Source: Tillandsia leiboldiana
Taxonomy: Eukaryota; Streptophyta; Magnoliopsida; Poales; Bromeliaceae
Assembly (NCBI GenBank): GCA_029204045.2
Contig: CM055071.1
Location: 22,748,525 to 22,812,524 of the forward strand
DNA length: 64,000 nucleotides
Direction: 5' to 3'
Shown here: positions 34,326 through 44,682 of the stretch, in pieces
Position numbering within the stretch: the first letter of the stretch is position 1
Layout of the letters: the number at the start of each line of letters is the position of its first letter
Program-made: the position numbers and the translations under genes
Notes under the pieces: generated by a model
What the model saw: the letters and a program-made list of their open reading frames with translations, nothing else
What the model was told of the DNA's origin: nothing
Database searches by the model: none

Positions 34326-35030
34326 ACTTTTGTTTCTAATCTTTCTTTTGCAGGTTTTTAAGTTTTTGTTATTATTCAGCTCTCACGTTTCTTTATTTTG
34401 AAATTTTTAACTCTCCTTAAATTTTTGGTAATTTTGGCTTTGTTTGTGACAAAAAGGGGGAGAGAGTTTAGAGAGAACTTGAACAATGATTGAACAATGA
34501 TGATGTGAATGTGTGAACATCAAGGTAAGTATCACTTCAACTTTGACTTTGGTGAAGGGTAAGTATCACAACTTTGGTTTTTATCTTGTGATTTGTTGCA
34601 TGTTCCTACTAACTATTCGACTAACTATTTGGACATGTATTATTACTAACAAGTTGTTTGATTACTAACAAAGCAAAGTTATGACATTTGGAATTTTATT
34701 GCTTAGAAGATATGTCAATGTTTTATTGTGATCTTATTACATATCTGAATAACTCAATGTCATGGTGAGCATAAACTGTATCTCTGTTAGGTTTTGAATG
34801 CTAAATATTCTTGAGGTATCTAACAATCTCTTTTTGTCAAGAATGATTTCTTTGTGCAGAGAGTACAGATGTCTAAGTCTAGAGTCTGTTTTAGGAGTTT
34901 ATATCTCATGTTTTTAAATTTTTGGATCTTCATTGTAAATTTTTGTTGTATGGTGATAGCAACAAAAATATCTTTTTGAATTTTCTTTAGTGGATCTGTG
35001 TTTTGTCACGAAACCGCCAAAGGGGGAGAT
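34326..35030 (+). promoter_or_regulatory. C1 3' untranslated region with upstream and terminal polypurine tracts
   Basis: A first purine tract, AAAAAGGGGGAGAGAG, lies at 34452-34467. The terminal tract AAAGGGGGAGAT ends at 35030 next to the LTR. The terminal tract is flanked by an inverted repeat: CACGAAACCGCCAA (35007-35020) and TTGGCGTAGTTTCGTG (35047-35062, inside the LTR). Multiple tracts and a flanking inverted repeat are known Sirevirus traits. Confidence 0.85.
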
Positions 35031-35257
35031 TGTTACGGAATTTGAGTTGGCGTAGTTTCGTGAAAGGTTCAAGTCTTGAAGATTGAAGGTGAAGAAAGTT
35101 GGATCATTTAACTCAATCTCAAGAAAGAAGAATTCAAAAGGATCAGGTATGTTTAACTAAAGTTTATTGGTGATCCGAATACTTCTTGTAGTGTAGAAAC
35201 ACCTGGAAGAATTTTTAATTGCATAAAAATCAAAAACTGGTGTTCGGACATGTTCAG

Positions 35258-35480
35258 GATCCGGATCAGAGCCAGCGATCCGGATCCCGAAGGTTGTTGT
35301 TTCATACATTACTTCAATCCGGATCGCAGCATCTCACGATCCGGATCCCGAACGTTGAGTTTTTCTGAATTGTATGAACGATCCGGATCAGGCATTCCGA
35401 TCCGGATCCCGAACGATTGTTTTTTTGGAAACCATCTTTCTTGCTACTGCAATCCGGATCGCCCAAATCCGATCCGGATC
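35258..35480 (+). promoter_or_regulatory. CCGG-core repeated boxes in C1 U3
   Basis: Eight boxes in four doublets (near 35258/35277, 35316/35338, 35380/35399 and 35451/35471), each RATCCGGATC. The second box of the first three doublets is followed by CCGAACG or CCGAAGG. They lie about 70-290 bp before the TATA box. Confidence 0.85.
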
Positions 35481-35546
35481 GCCATCCGTAAAAATTCCAG
35501 AAATGTTAGGTTTTTGATTCTTATCTCCTTCCTAGGGTTTCTAACC

Positions 35547-35555
35547 TATAAATAG
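35547..35555 (+). promoter_or_regulatory. TATA box of C1 LTR
   Basis: TATAAATAG preceded by CTAGGGTTTCTAACC. The same box lies in C2 at 37238 and 45192, and in Y at 60074-60082 (reverse). Confidence 0.85.
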
Positions 35556-35847
35556 ACCCTATGACTCTTTTTCTAGGGCAAATCCAATTAATCCAAAAAG
35601 AAGCCGATAATCCAAAAAGCCGTCATCTTTTATACGGCCTAAGATCCACATAGAGAGAAGAAAGGAAATCATTAGATAATACTCTATGTTTCTACATCTA
35701 TATTGATTAGTTTGATTCTAGGTTTTCATACTCACATCTTGAGTTGAATCAAACTAATGAATACTTAGATGGTATTTCCGATCTATCTTTGATATAAGTA
35801 TTCGGCGGATCATCACCACCCAAAAACAACGATTTACCCCAAAATCG

Positions 35848-36025
35848 GCGTGTGGATTCGCGTGTCCTTGTGGATTCAAGGTTCAACCGCTCTCGTGGAT
35901 TCGGAGCGAGGCACGTTCGTGGATTCGAAGGGTGCTACTGGGTGAAGACCGTGGATTCGGTCGGACGTCGTGGATTCGACGTTGGACGCCGTGGATTCGG
36001 CGTTGGGCGCAGATCGTGGATTCGA
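35848..36025 (+). repeat. Array of eight TGGATT-loop hairpins in C1 LTR leader
   Basis: Each unit has loop TGGATT and its own complementary arms: CGTG/CGCG (35849), CCTTG/CAAGG (35866), GCTCTCG/CGGAGC (35889, one bulge), TTCG/CGAA (35916), GACCG/CGGTC (35947), ACGTCG/CGACGT (35965), ACGCCG/CGGCGT (35986), TCG/CGA (36014). Arms differ between units but pair within each unit. Positions are downstream of the TATA box, so the array is transcribed. Confidence 0.9.
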
Positions 36026-36325
36026 GAAGCGTCGTGGAGCGAGCGGAGAAGATCCTCTAGGAGCGTATGGAAAAGGTTGAGTCGTAAGTGTGTACGGTAA
36101 ATCACCTTGTACGTGTTTTAATTCTAGTGGATTTCGCCGTGTTATCGGTCTCGTGGTTTTTTACTCCGGTTTGGAGTTTTCCACGTAAAAATCTTGCGTG
36201 TTATTTTTATTTCCGCATTGGGTTTTTTATCGCAACGATTTTTGAGTGTTTATACGTTTACACCTATTCACCCCCCTCTAGGTGTTTCTTCCCCTATTTA
36301 GATCTATATTACATATAACCCAACA

Positions 36326-36728
36326 GTCGCTGTTATATTTTGCGTGATCGCGAAAATCTTGGAAAATTCGACTCTCGAAGTGACAAAAGAATTTTCATGG
36401 GTTATTCTACAAATAATAGAGCATATCGGGTATTTAACCACGAATCTAAAACGATGGTAGAATCTTTTAATGTTAAAGTAGATGAAGCCTTTCATTTTGC
36501 ATCTGATAAATCTACCCCTGATATGTCTCTTGATGATGATACTCCTGTAAATGCATCTTCTCATAATAATTCTTCCGATAATGTTGATGCATCTAACGGT
36601 TCTTCTAGTTTATCTGAAATGCAGGAATCATCACATGTACCTCCGAGTACTCCGTTACCTCAAACGTTACGTATCTCCAAGGATCATCCAGAATCAAATA
36701 TTATTGGAGACCCACAAGAAGGAGTCAG
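36326..36728 (+). pseudogene. pol: C3 integrase C-terminal fragment
   Basis: The frame CYILRDRENLGKFDSRSD, IFMGYSTNNRAYRVFN and a Ser-rich linker to NIIGDPQEGV is the same stretch as 18100-18500 in C1. It lies between the C1 3' LTR and the C2 5' LTR. Its frame continues at 45859, after C2 and one GTCAG. The 5' part of C3 should lie left of C1 but is lost. Confidence 0.9.
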
Positions 36729-37448
36729 TGTTACGGCTCTTTGTGTTGCCATATTTCGTGAGTTGAGTCGGAGTCTTGAAGTGATCAAATTGTCAATCAG
36801 CAATCGAAGACTCAGAGAAGATTCAACAAGAGCTCAAGTTGACACTCAGTGTTTTGAGTCTTGAAGATTGAAGTTGAAGAATTATGGATCATATACATCA
36901 ATCTTAAGGAAAATGGATTCGGATTGATCCGGTACGTTTAACTAAATAATTTTGGTGATCCGAATACATTTGAGTAGTTTAGAAACACTTGGATACGTTT
37001 TCATTGCATAAAAGTCAAAAACTGTTTTTTCAGGAAATATGTTCAGGACTGGAAATTCTGTTCAGGATTGTTTTGTTAATCCAGTCCGGACCGTGGATTC
37101 CAGTCCGGACCCCGAACCTTGTTTTTTCAGGAATTGCTGAAAAAAAACGACAGTCCTGAACCAGTCCGGACCGTCGTGCGGGAAAAATTCTGTTAAGTCA
37201 GTTTTTGATGCTTATCTCTTTCCAAAGGTTTCTAACCTATAAATAGACAATTAGGGTTTCTCAAGAATAACCGATTAATTAATAAAACACTTGAGAGCAA
37301 CCCTAGAGGCTAGGTTTTTTATCGTTCTTCTTTTAGCCTCTTTTAGGTCAATTCGACGGTTCTTCCAAGATCTATCTTTTGTCGAATTGATCTAGTCTTT
37401 GCTTAGAGATTTTTTCTACGGTTCCTCAATGATAATCTAAGCAAAGGA
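36729..37448 (+). repeat. C2 5' LTR, left part
   Basis: TGTTACGGCTCTTTG start. It contains CAGTCCGGACC-type boxes (37079-37175) and TATAAATAG at 37238-37246. It is interrupted after AAGGA (37444-37448) by the solo LTR and resumes at 40719. Confidence 0.95.
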
Positions 37449-40400
37449 TGTCACGCCCCGGGTGTAAACCAGAACCCGGGCCCGTTCACAGATCCGCCGT
37501 GCACCCGGAATTTTCCGTGTACACGAAGCGCTGATAACCTGCTCAGATATAAAACAAGTAATAAAGGAGCATAAAACAGAGCTAAACTAAAACTAATACA
37601 ACTCAGACAAATGCTGGAAATGAAAGTACAGTAAGCTCTCAAAAATATACAAGTGTCTCTCCCAGCTCACGAAATATATACAACCAGCTGGCCGCAGCCA
37701 GACCCAAAAGAAAAGGAAAATACAACCGTCTGAGTGTACTGGGGATACATCAAAACTACAAAACTCCAACTCGGGGCAGCAGCTATCTAATCAGCGATCC
37801 TCTTACCTCGATCCAGGGAAGAGGGTCCCGCGACTCCCGCAGAAGACTCTACAAAACAAAGGGGAAAAGAAAAGAGAAAACAGTGGGGGTGAGAACTACT
37901 ATAAAAACAGTAGCCTCCCCTAGTGGGTAGACCTCAAACTCAGAAATACCCACTAGGACTACTAGAGGCGAAAATGAAATAAAGGTAGTATGCTAAAGGT
38001 AAGTCTACTGATGATAAAGCTACCCCTAATATGCCTCTAAAATGCCTAGCTGTCAAAATCGCTAGAGGTATGCATCAGTATGTCAAAACCTGGCCAACCA
38101 AACCCAATCAATACACCAGTCAACACTGGTACTGCCTGCTGTACTGTCAACTCGAGAACCCAGTATCTGATCGGCACACGGCACGATCCTCAAAGTACCC
38201 AATCGACCGGCACACGGCTCGGCCCTAAGCCTACTCCGGAGTGGCACTCGAGGGGAGCGACCCACACGAGTAAAAATATGTAACCATAAGTATCTGATGT
38301 AGCAGGACTGGATCAAGACTCTAAACGAGCGGGTAAGACCATCCACTAAAGAAGCCCGATCCCTCACCTCCAATCTGATGCAATAATAATAATACTAGTA
38401 AGCCGGTCAACCGCCCACAGTCCGCGGTTGCCGCAACACCCAACCATCCATCCCCGACTGTCCCAACTCTGAACATCTGAACTACACAATCCTCTACAAC
38501 TAGACTACAGGAGAATGAATAGAAAGCATGGTTTCTCCTAAGTCAATTCCAGCATGTATGTGTAGCAGAAAAAGGTGGCCTAGCTAGATGACCAATGAAG
38601 CATGCAAAGTCCTTTACTTGATAAACCCCTTTTTAATTATTCTAACATATGCAACATTAAATGTTTGGACCCTCCGATGTACACGTGGCATGATATACGA
38701 TACATGATACAATTTAGATGCACAATTAACTAGCAAGTACCCCTTTTACAACATGCATTCTAACCACATGCCCAAACCTTTCCTTAACACACAATATGAT
38801 ATGGCTATAGCATTCATTCCAACTAATTAAATTGCATATCTAAACATGGAAACACCACTTACTAACTTGTAGCCTGCTAACAATGCAAGTATTAGCAAAG
38901 GAACCTTAATCTCGTGCAAGCATGCTAGATACATTCATATTTAATAACACATAATCGTGGCATTCTAATAGGCCTAGTGACATTCACAAGTAGGAGGTTC
39001 ACAACATCACCCACCTCGAGCGCTATTCCAAAATTCCCAAAGGCGAAGTCCAAGATCAGTCCAACACACCACCAATCTGTACAAAATACCCCAAAGGAAA
39101 AATACATAAGCTAAACATCCACACTTTCTAGAATCTGTCCCCCAAATCAGCAGTCCACAATTCACTAATTTTTACCTGCGAATAACGCCCAGAAAAATCC
39201 AAGAAAAATACTATCGCGATCCTTGCGACGAGCCCGTCGAAACAAGTACCTGCACGCCCAATTTGGAGTTTCCTACGCTGAGATAAAAATCCGACAAGGG
39301 GTACACCCCAAAACCAAACTGCACTAAATTCCTGTAACAAGGAACCACAGAGAAAGGAGATTCTCACCCTCGAGTAAAATTCAGAAAATTCTGAGAAAAA
39401 TCCAGGAGACTCCTTGCGAAGCGTAGATGAAAATTGCCTTTTGAATCGCCTCGTTCCGACGCCTGAGCGAAAAGATATGGCAAGAACACTGCGGTGCTGT
39501 CCCAAAAGTCCGCGAAGAAAAAGGGTCAAATGGGTGCTAAGAAAACTCCAAGATCAGCACGGAAATCGAGGAACCATAAAACACAGGAGTTGAAGCCCTA
39601 CCTGTCGTGAGTCCAACGGCGCAAGAATCGGCGAATTCAGAGGTCGGGGTGGGTCGGAGGAGTCCAAACACTGAGAAGGGGCGAAGAGGATCGCCGGAGA
39701 ACAAGCGTCGCGCCGCGCCGTAAAATGGTGAACCTCGGGATGCGTGCCTCCAAAAATCTTCAAACTTCTCCAAAGGATAGAGCTCTGAGAGAGGAGGAAT
39801 CTCTGTGAAGGAAGCCCAGCGAAAAGAAGCCCAAAAAAGCCAAAGGGGCGAATGGGGGGAGCTATTTAAAGGCCCAGCCCAACACACAAAAATCCGGATT
39901 TCCGGGCGCATGTTTCGGGCGCACTGCGCCCGGAAACCGATTGCATGCTTCCAGTCCGACGCGCCCGAAATCCTCTGGTGCTGCCACGTCGCCCCACAAC
40001 AGGGGACAGCGGATCCCCGCGGCCCGCACACGCCACGTGGCCCCCCGTAGTCAGCGGGGGTAGGTACGGCCGGCCAATCCCGAGGCGACGCGTGTCGCAC
40101 TCGAGTGCGGCCGACCGCCCCGCCTGGCGCCACTGTGCGCGCACGTGCGCGCACAGTACCGAGGCGCCCTCCCCCACGCACCCGTGGACCGCGCCCACGT
40201 GGACCGACGAATCCGAAGCCGCCACGTGTCATGCGCCCGGTCCACCGCAATCCCGCAATTCCAGTGAGCCGTGCCGCGTGCGCCCGCCTACCAGGGCACG
40301 CCACGCGTCCACCCGCCGCGGTCCATGCACCGCCGCGCCACTGCGTGGACCCAGCCGCGTGAGCCGGCCAATAAAAGGCCGCCACGTGGCTCGGGCCGGT

Positions 40401-40713
40401 CCACGTGTCACCCCCATGCACCGAAAATCCCCCAAATCTTCCGGAAGCCCGCATTTGGTCATCCGGACTCCAAATTCAACAAGCAAATAGCCGTTTTCAA
40501 GCATTTTTCCGCGCTGAATCCAAATCTAACCTCAGATTGGCCCAAAACCTTTTCTAAAATTCGGCAATTACAGCCGAAGGCCAATTTCGCTATCAAAGTC
40601 TCACAAGGTCCATCTGTGGCACCCCTTCGATGCACCATGGGCCAGACACCAACACTAGGTGTTCTACACAATGGATTCACCGGAAAGTTGCATGGGAAAA
40701 CCAATACACTACA
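37449..40713 (-). repeat. Solo gypsy LTR (G1 family) in C2 5' LTR
   Basis: 3,265 bp from TGTCACGCCCCGG to CACTACA, reverse orientation, with TSD AAGGA (37444-37448 and 40714-40718). The C2 3' LTR keeps the empty site (AAAGGATCACC near 45398). It is of the G1 LTR family. A TATA-like TTTAAATAG lies on its strand near 39868. GC-rich 39900-40400 has chance open frames. Confidence 0.97.
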
Positions 40714-40718
40714 AAGGA

Positions 40719-41169
40719 TCACCATCAAAGCCAATATTCTTATCGGCTGAGTTTGCGTCGTGGATTCGACGTAGCATCGTGGATTCGATGTGTTGAAGGC
40801 GTTTCGTGGATTCGAAACGTGTGCTCATGGATTCGAGTGGCGTTCGTGGATTCGAACGTGTGCAATGGACGTGCAATCGGTGAGTGCAAGGTCCGAAGAA
40901 GTTGAAAGAGGGGCCGAGTCCGTGGAGTCGGTAATCACCTTGTTATTCTTTATTTTCTTAGTGGATTGTTATTGCGTGTTGGTCCCGTGGTTTTTCTCCT
41001 GGATTGGAGTTTCCACGTATATCTCGGTGTGCTATTTTTATTTTCCGCATTGGTTTTTATTTTGCACTGAGATTGGTTTTATAAGTATTACACCTATTCA
41101 CCCCCCCTCTAGTTGTTTGATAGTACCTATTTAGATCCTTGTGGATCCTAAATATATTAAAAACCTACA
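40719..41169 (+). repeat. C2 5' LTR, right part with five-hairpin array
   Basis: It holds five TGGATT-loop hairpins: CGTCG/CGACG (40756), CATCG/CGATG (40775), CGTTTCG/CGAAACG (40800-40819), CTCA/CGAG (40824, one mutated pair; CTCG in the 3' LTR) and CGTTCG/CGAACG (40841-40858). The poly-C motif follows near 41097 and the LTR ends AACCTACA. Confidence 0.93.
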
Positions 41170-41171
41170 AG

Positions 41172-41183
41172 TGGTATCAGAGC
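41172..41183 (+). promoter_or_regulatory. Primer-binding site of C2
   Basis: TGGTATCAGAGC, complementary to initiator tRNA-Met, two bases after the LTR end. Confidence 0.95.
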
Positions 41184-41203
41184 GGGTTTTAGGTTTATCT
41201 ATC

Positions 41204-43060
41204 ATGTCGGGTGAATGTGGTAATATTTTTAGACCTCCTCTTTTTGATGGGACTAATTATGCTTATTGGAAAGTCCGGATGAGAGCTTTTCTCATCGCAA
41301 TTGATGAGCGGGTATGGCAATCCGTGGAAAACGGTTGGGTGCATCCTGTTGAGTAAGTAGGAAATTCTACTACCCCAAAACCTCGCTCTAGATGGTCCAA
41401 AGAGGAATTCGAAAGATCTTCTTACAATGGGAAAGGTATGAACGCTTTATTTAATTCTCTTTCCTCGACTGAGTTCACACGAATTTTCGCGTGTGAAACC
41501 GCAAAGGAAATTTGGGATATTCTCAAAATTACACATGAGGGTACTAATCTAGTAAGAATTCAAAAGCTCCAAATGCTTACAAGTCAATTTGACTCTATTC
41601 ATATGGAAGAGCATGAATTGTTTACAGATTATTACACTAGACTTAAAAATGTAATCAATACTTGTGCTAATTTAGGAGAAAAGATCCCGTAGTCGAGAGT
41701 TGTAAGAAAGATACTTCGGACTCTTCCGGAATGGTTTAGGGCAAAGGTTACCGCCATTGAAACCGTTAGTCATCCAGATGAGATGAGAGTAGAGGAATTA
41801 GTAGGTGCTTTGCAAACTTATGAAATGACTTTTCCTACTAATCAAGTTTCTTCCAAGTCTTCTTCTAAGCTTACAGGTGTTGCATTCAAATCTGCAAAGG
41901 AAGAAGATGGCGAATCAAGTTCCGACGATGAAATCTCTTTTAACGATTTTGAAGAACAATTGGCGCGGATCATAAAGAAATTTCGTCGAAAGTTTTGGAA
42001 GAATCGAACCGATGGATCTTCATCCTCGAAACCATCTAAAGGATCATCGGGTTCTAAATTCTCTAACCTCAAAAGCTCTGCAAAACCTTCTAAGGAAAAA
42101 GATGAATTCGAAGGGGAAATCCAATGTTATAGATGCAAAGGCTACGGCCATATTTCAACGGATTGTCCTTCCCCGAAATCATATAAAAAGAAGGCTTTGC
42201 AAGCGAAAACTTGGGACGATTCTACTTCCGATGAATCGACCTCAAGTAAAGAGGAAAAAGTCGTTGCCTTTCATGCCTCTCGAATTCCCTCTTCTAATAT
42301 TTGCTTATCATCTTTAATCACTGACTCTATTCCTTTGATTTTGCATAAAACATCAACATCCGGCGGAGAGTCATCAAGTGAGGGGGAGTCGGACGAAGAA
42401 GAACTCGTTGAGGCATATCAACAACTTCTTGCGGAATCTAAGAAGATGGCCAAGAATATCAAGAAGTTGAGGAAGCAACGACTAGAGGCTAAAGACGAGA
42501 ATCATGCTTTAAAGACAAAACTTCATGATCTCGAGGAGGAACGAGAACGTTTATTGGATAACAATAAAATCCTCCAAGAAAAGCTAAACCAATCGGAGAC
42601 AAACGCCAAATCATATATGGACAAGATTGGTTTTCTAGAAAAATAGTTTGAGGAGATTCATGTCACCAATCAAGCTTTGACCAAGCAAGTTCATCAACTT
42701 AAATCTGACATACAAAGGCTTTCAACCGGTTCTAAGAAACTTGATTGTATGTCCGGATTAGGTCAAACAAGCAAGGTTGGTTTGGGATTTAAAAAGAACC
42801 AAACTGTGAAGGCTTCAAGTTCCACAACTAAATTGAGAGGAAGAACTTGTCACCAATGTGGACTTGAAGGACACTTGATGAAGTCGTGCCCGAAAAAAAG
42901 AAAGAGGAATTCTTCGGCAACTTCATCTACGGAGCGAACTCAACGGAATCAAAAGACTCATCAAGTCAAAGGAGTTCACTCAAACCACCAAAGGTCCGAG
43001 CCACAACATCAATCATACAAGTGGATCATTGCGAGGCAAAGACCTAAGGTGGATCAATAG
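41204..43060 (+). pseudogene. gag: gag of C2, three nonsense codons
   Basis: The start MSGECGNIFRPPLFDGTNY and the WKVRMRAFL block are the usual beginning of Sirevirus Gag. The core has KEIWDILKITHEGTNLVRIQ and YYTRLKNVIN. Zinc knuckles are CYRCKGYGHISTDC and CHQCGLEGHLMKSC, with a coiled coil between (KKMAKNIKKLRKQR onward). Stops at 41354-41356 (TAA), 41690-41692 (TAG) and 42644-42646 (TAG) all lie in one frame, with no frameshift across 1.86 kb (618 codons). Confidence 0.92.
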
Positions 43061-44682
43061 TCAAAGCTATCATCTCCCAACCACAATGAATCAAGACAAC
43101 CCAAAATTCGACGATTTTGGATTCGGAAAGGTGATATCTTTCCTTGTCTTAAGTTCTAAATAGCTTATGACTGTATGTAATGCTTTGATTGGTTTTCCTT
43201 TCATATTTTTCTAAATCTCTGCATTACATGGTTTCAATGCTCTTCGTTTTTATGTTTTGTTTTTGAACAAAAGGGTTTTAACGAACAAGTGCATTGAATA
43301 AAAAGGATTTCACTGTCAATCACTCCAATTTAATTTTATATGAATTATCAACTTTACTCTATAATCATAATTCTTGAAGATACTTCATTATAAGAGTTTT
43401 TGATAATTATATTCATCAAATTTTAGTAATCACGTGTGATCTTTAGATGATTATTCTATCTCGGTTGTGTGAGTTCTTTGTGATAAACATGAGACAACCG
43501 ATTGACTAAAATTTGGGATTTAATTCTTTCACATAAGAGATTGTATTTTTTTACAAGGGTAATGAAATGAATTCCAAAAGATGTGGAAAGAGTTACATCC
43601 GAAAGGAGTGTGAAAACTACCACCACATGTTGGAAAGAGCTGCCACCCCGGTCGTCCGGTTTGTGTGTGAAGCTACCACATGTTTTGAATGCTAGGAAAA
43701 TATTTTTGAAATTTTTTAGTTGAAGCATTCGGAGATTTATATTCAATGTTCTTATTTTGATTAATCTCCTGGTTGGTATAAGGTGGGATAGTTGAAAGAT
43801 GCTCAAAGAGCCACCCTTAGGTATTTTAGTGCTTATCTCAAATTTGAAAGGGTAAAATTCAAAATTGATGTCATTTGGAAATCTCTGTAAGTCATCTTTG
43901 TAAATCCGTTACATCTTGATAGACTTTGGATCTCTAGATTATTTTTGATGACTTGTGTTTGATGTATATAATATGAAAAACGGTTTATAATGTCTTATCT
44001 TTGTTTTTCATGATTTCGGAGTAAATCTTTTTAATTTTTGTAAAATTAATTGGATTGAATGACATCTATGTGATCTCATATTATTTTCAAGCACTTAAAT
44101 TGTTTTCTTGATGGAATACAAATCGGTAATTCAAATATTTCAAAATCAGGATTTGTTTCAAGAAATTATTTGATTCTTGATGGAATACGCAATCTGTGTT
44201 TTTGTTAAATACCGGAATTGAGCTTTTATCTCTCTTTCTCTATGAACTAATGCTGTTAGTGATTTCCTTTTGTCTAGTATGTTCACTGTTTGACAATTTG
44301 TGACAAAAAGGGGGAGAAGAGAAATGGGGGAGAAGAGATCATCGAGATAGGGGGAGAAGAGATCATCGAGATAGGGGGAGATGATGAAAAAGGAGCCGAA
44401 AAACAAAAAGAACCAAAAGGACGAATCAAATGTAGGATTTACATTTAATTTCTAACGACTGACTTTTGATTTTGTTTGGAGTTTTGTTTTGCAGGAACTA
44501 AATCACTTTAAGACTCCAAGTCCTAAGTCATAGAGTTTGTTCTAAGATTGGTTGGATCTTTCACGCAAAGAAAGTCAATGTTTTGGTGATGACATTGAGT
44601 TTCGATTTTTTGGTTTAAGATGAGTGTCTTGAGCGTTTTATGTATTTTTGAGTTTTGTCACGAAATTGCCAAAGGGGGAGAT
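43061..44682 (+). other. C2 interior without pol or envelope-like ORF; conserved block and polypurine tracts
   Basis: Directly after gag the text passes to spacer sequence. 43575-43690 and 43770-43818 match the conserved block of C1, C3 and Y, with hairpin CCGG-TCGT-CCGG at 43648-43659. Purine tracts stand at 44306-44380 as about three copies of AGGGGGAGAAGAGATCATCG, and the terminal tract AAAGGGGGAGA ends next to the LTR. No protease, integrase or RT motif is found. Confidence 0.88.

Larger units (their letters stand above)
15714..36325 (+). mobile_element. C1: Sirevirus-type Ty1/copia element, 5' truncated, split by CACTA
   Basis: Gag, integrase part, RT/RNase H and envelope-like ORF appear in the Ty1/copia order, followed by a polypurine tract and LTR. 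Envelope-like ORF, repeated polypurine tracts, CCGG-core repeated boxes in the LTR and a poly-C motif near the LTR end are hallmarks of Sireviruses. The 3' LTR ends at 36325 followed by GTCGC, and the host sequence there is C3 integrase. The 5' LTR and gag start were lost at the 15713 junction. Confidence 0.9.
35031..36325 (+). repeat. 3' LTR of C1 (1295 bp)
   Basis: TGTTACGGAATTTG to AACCCAACA. U3 has four doublets of GATCCGGATC-type boxes. TATAAATAG is at 35547-35555. The leader part has a hairpin array (35848-36025). A poly-C integrase-signal motif, CACCTATTCACCCCCC, starts at 36261 and is followed by TAGGTG, which pairs with CACCTA. The reverse LTR of Y (59321-60659) is a close relative. 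GTCGC follows at 36326. Confidence 0.93.

Noticed and set aside
36729..36864. C3 integrase frame running on into C2 LTR
   Set aside because: The TSD and LTR start at 36729 show that these codons are LTR sequence.
39537..40454. 305-codon reverse frame in the solo LTR
   Set aside because: Lies wholly inside a defined solo LTR with both ends and TSD; similar frames arise in G1 LTR GC-rich DNA.
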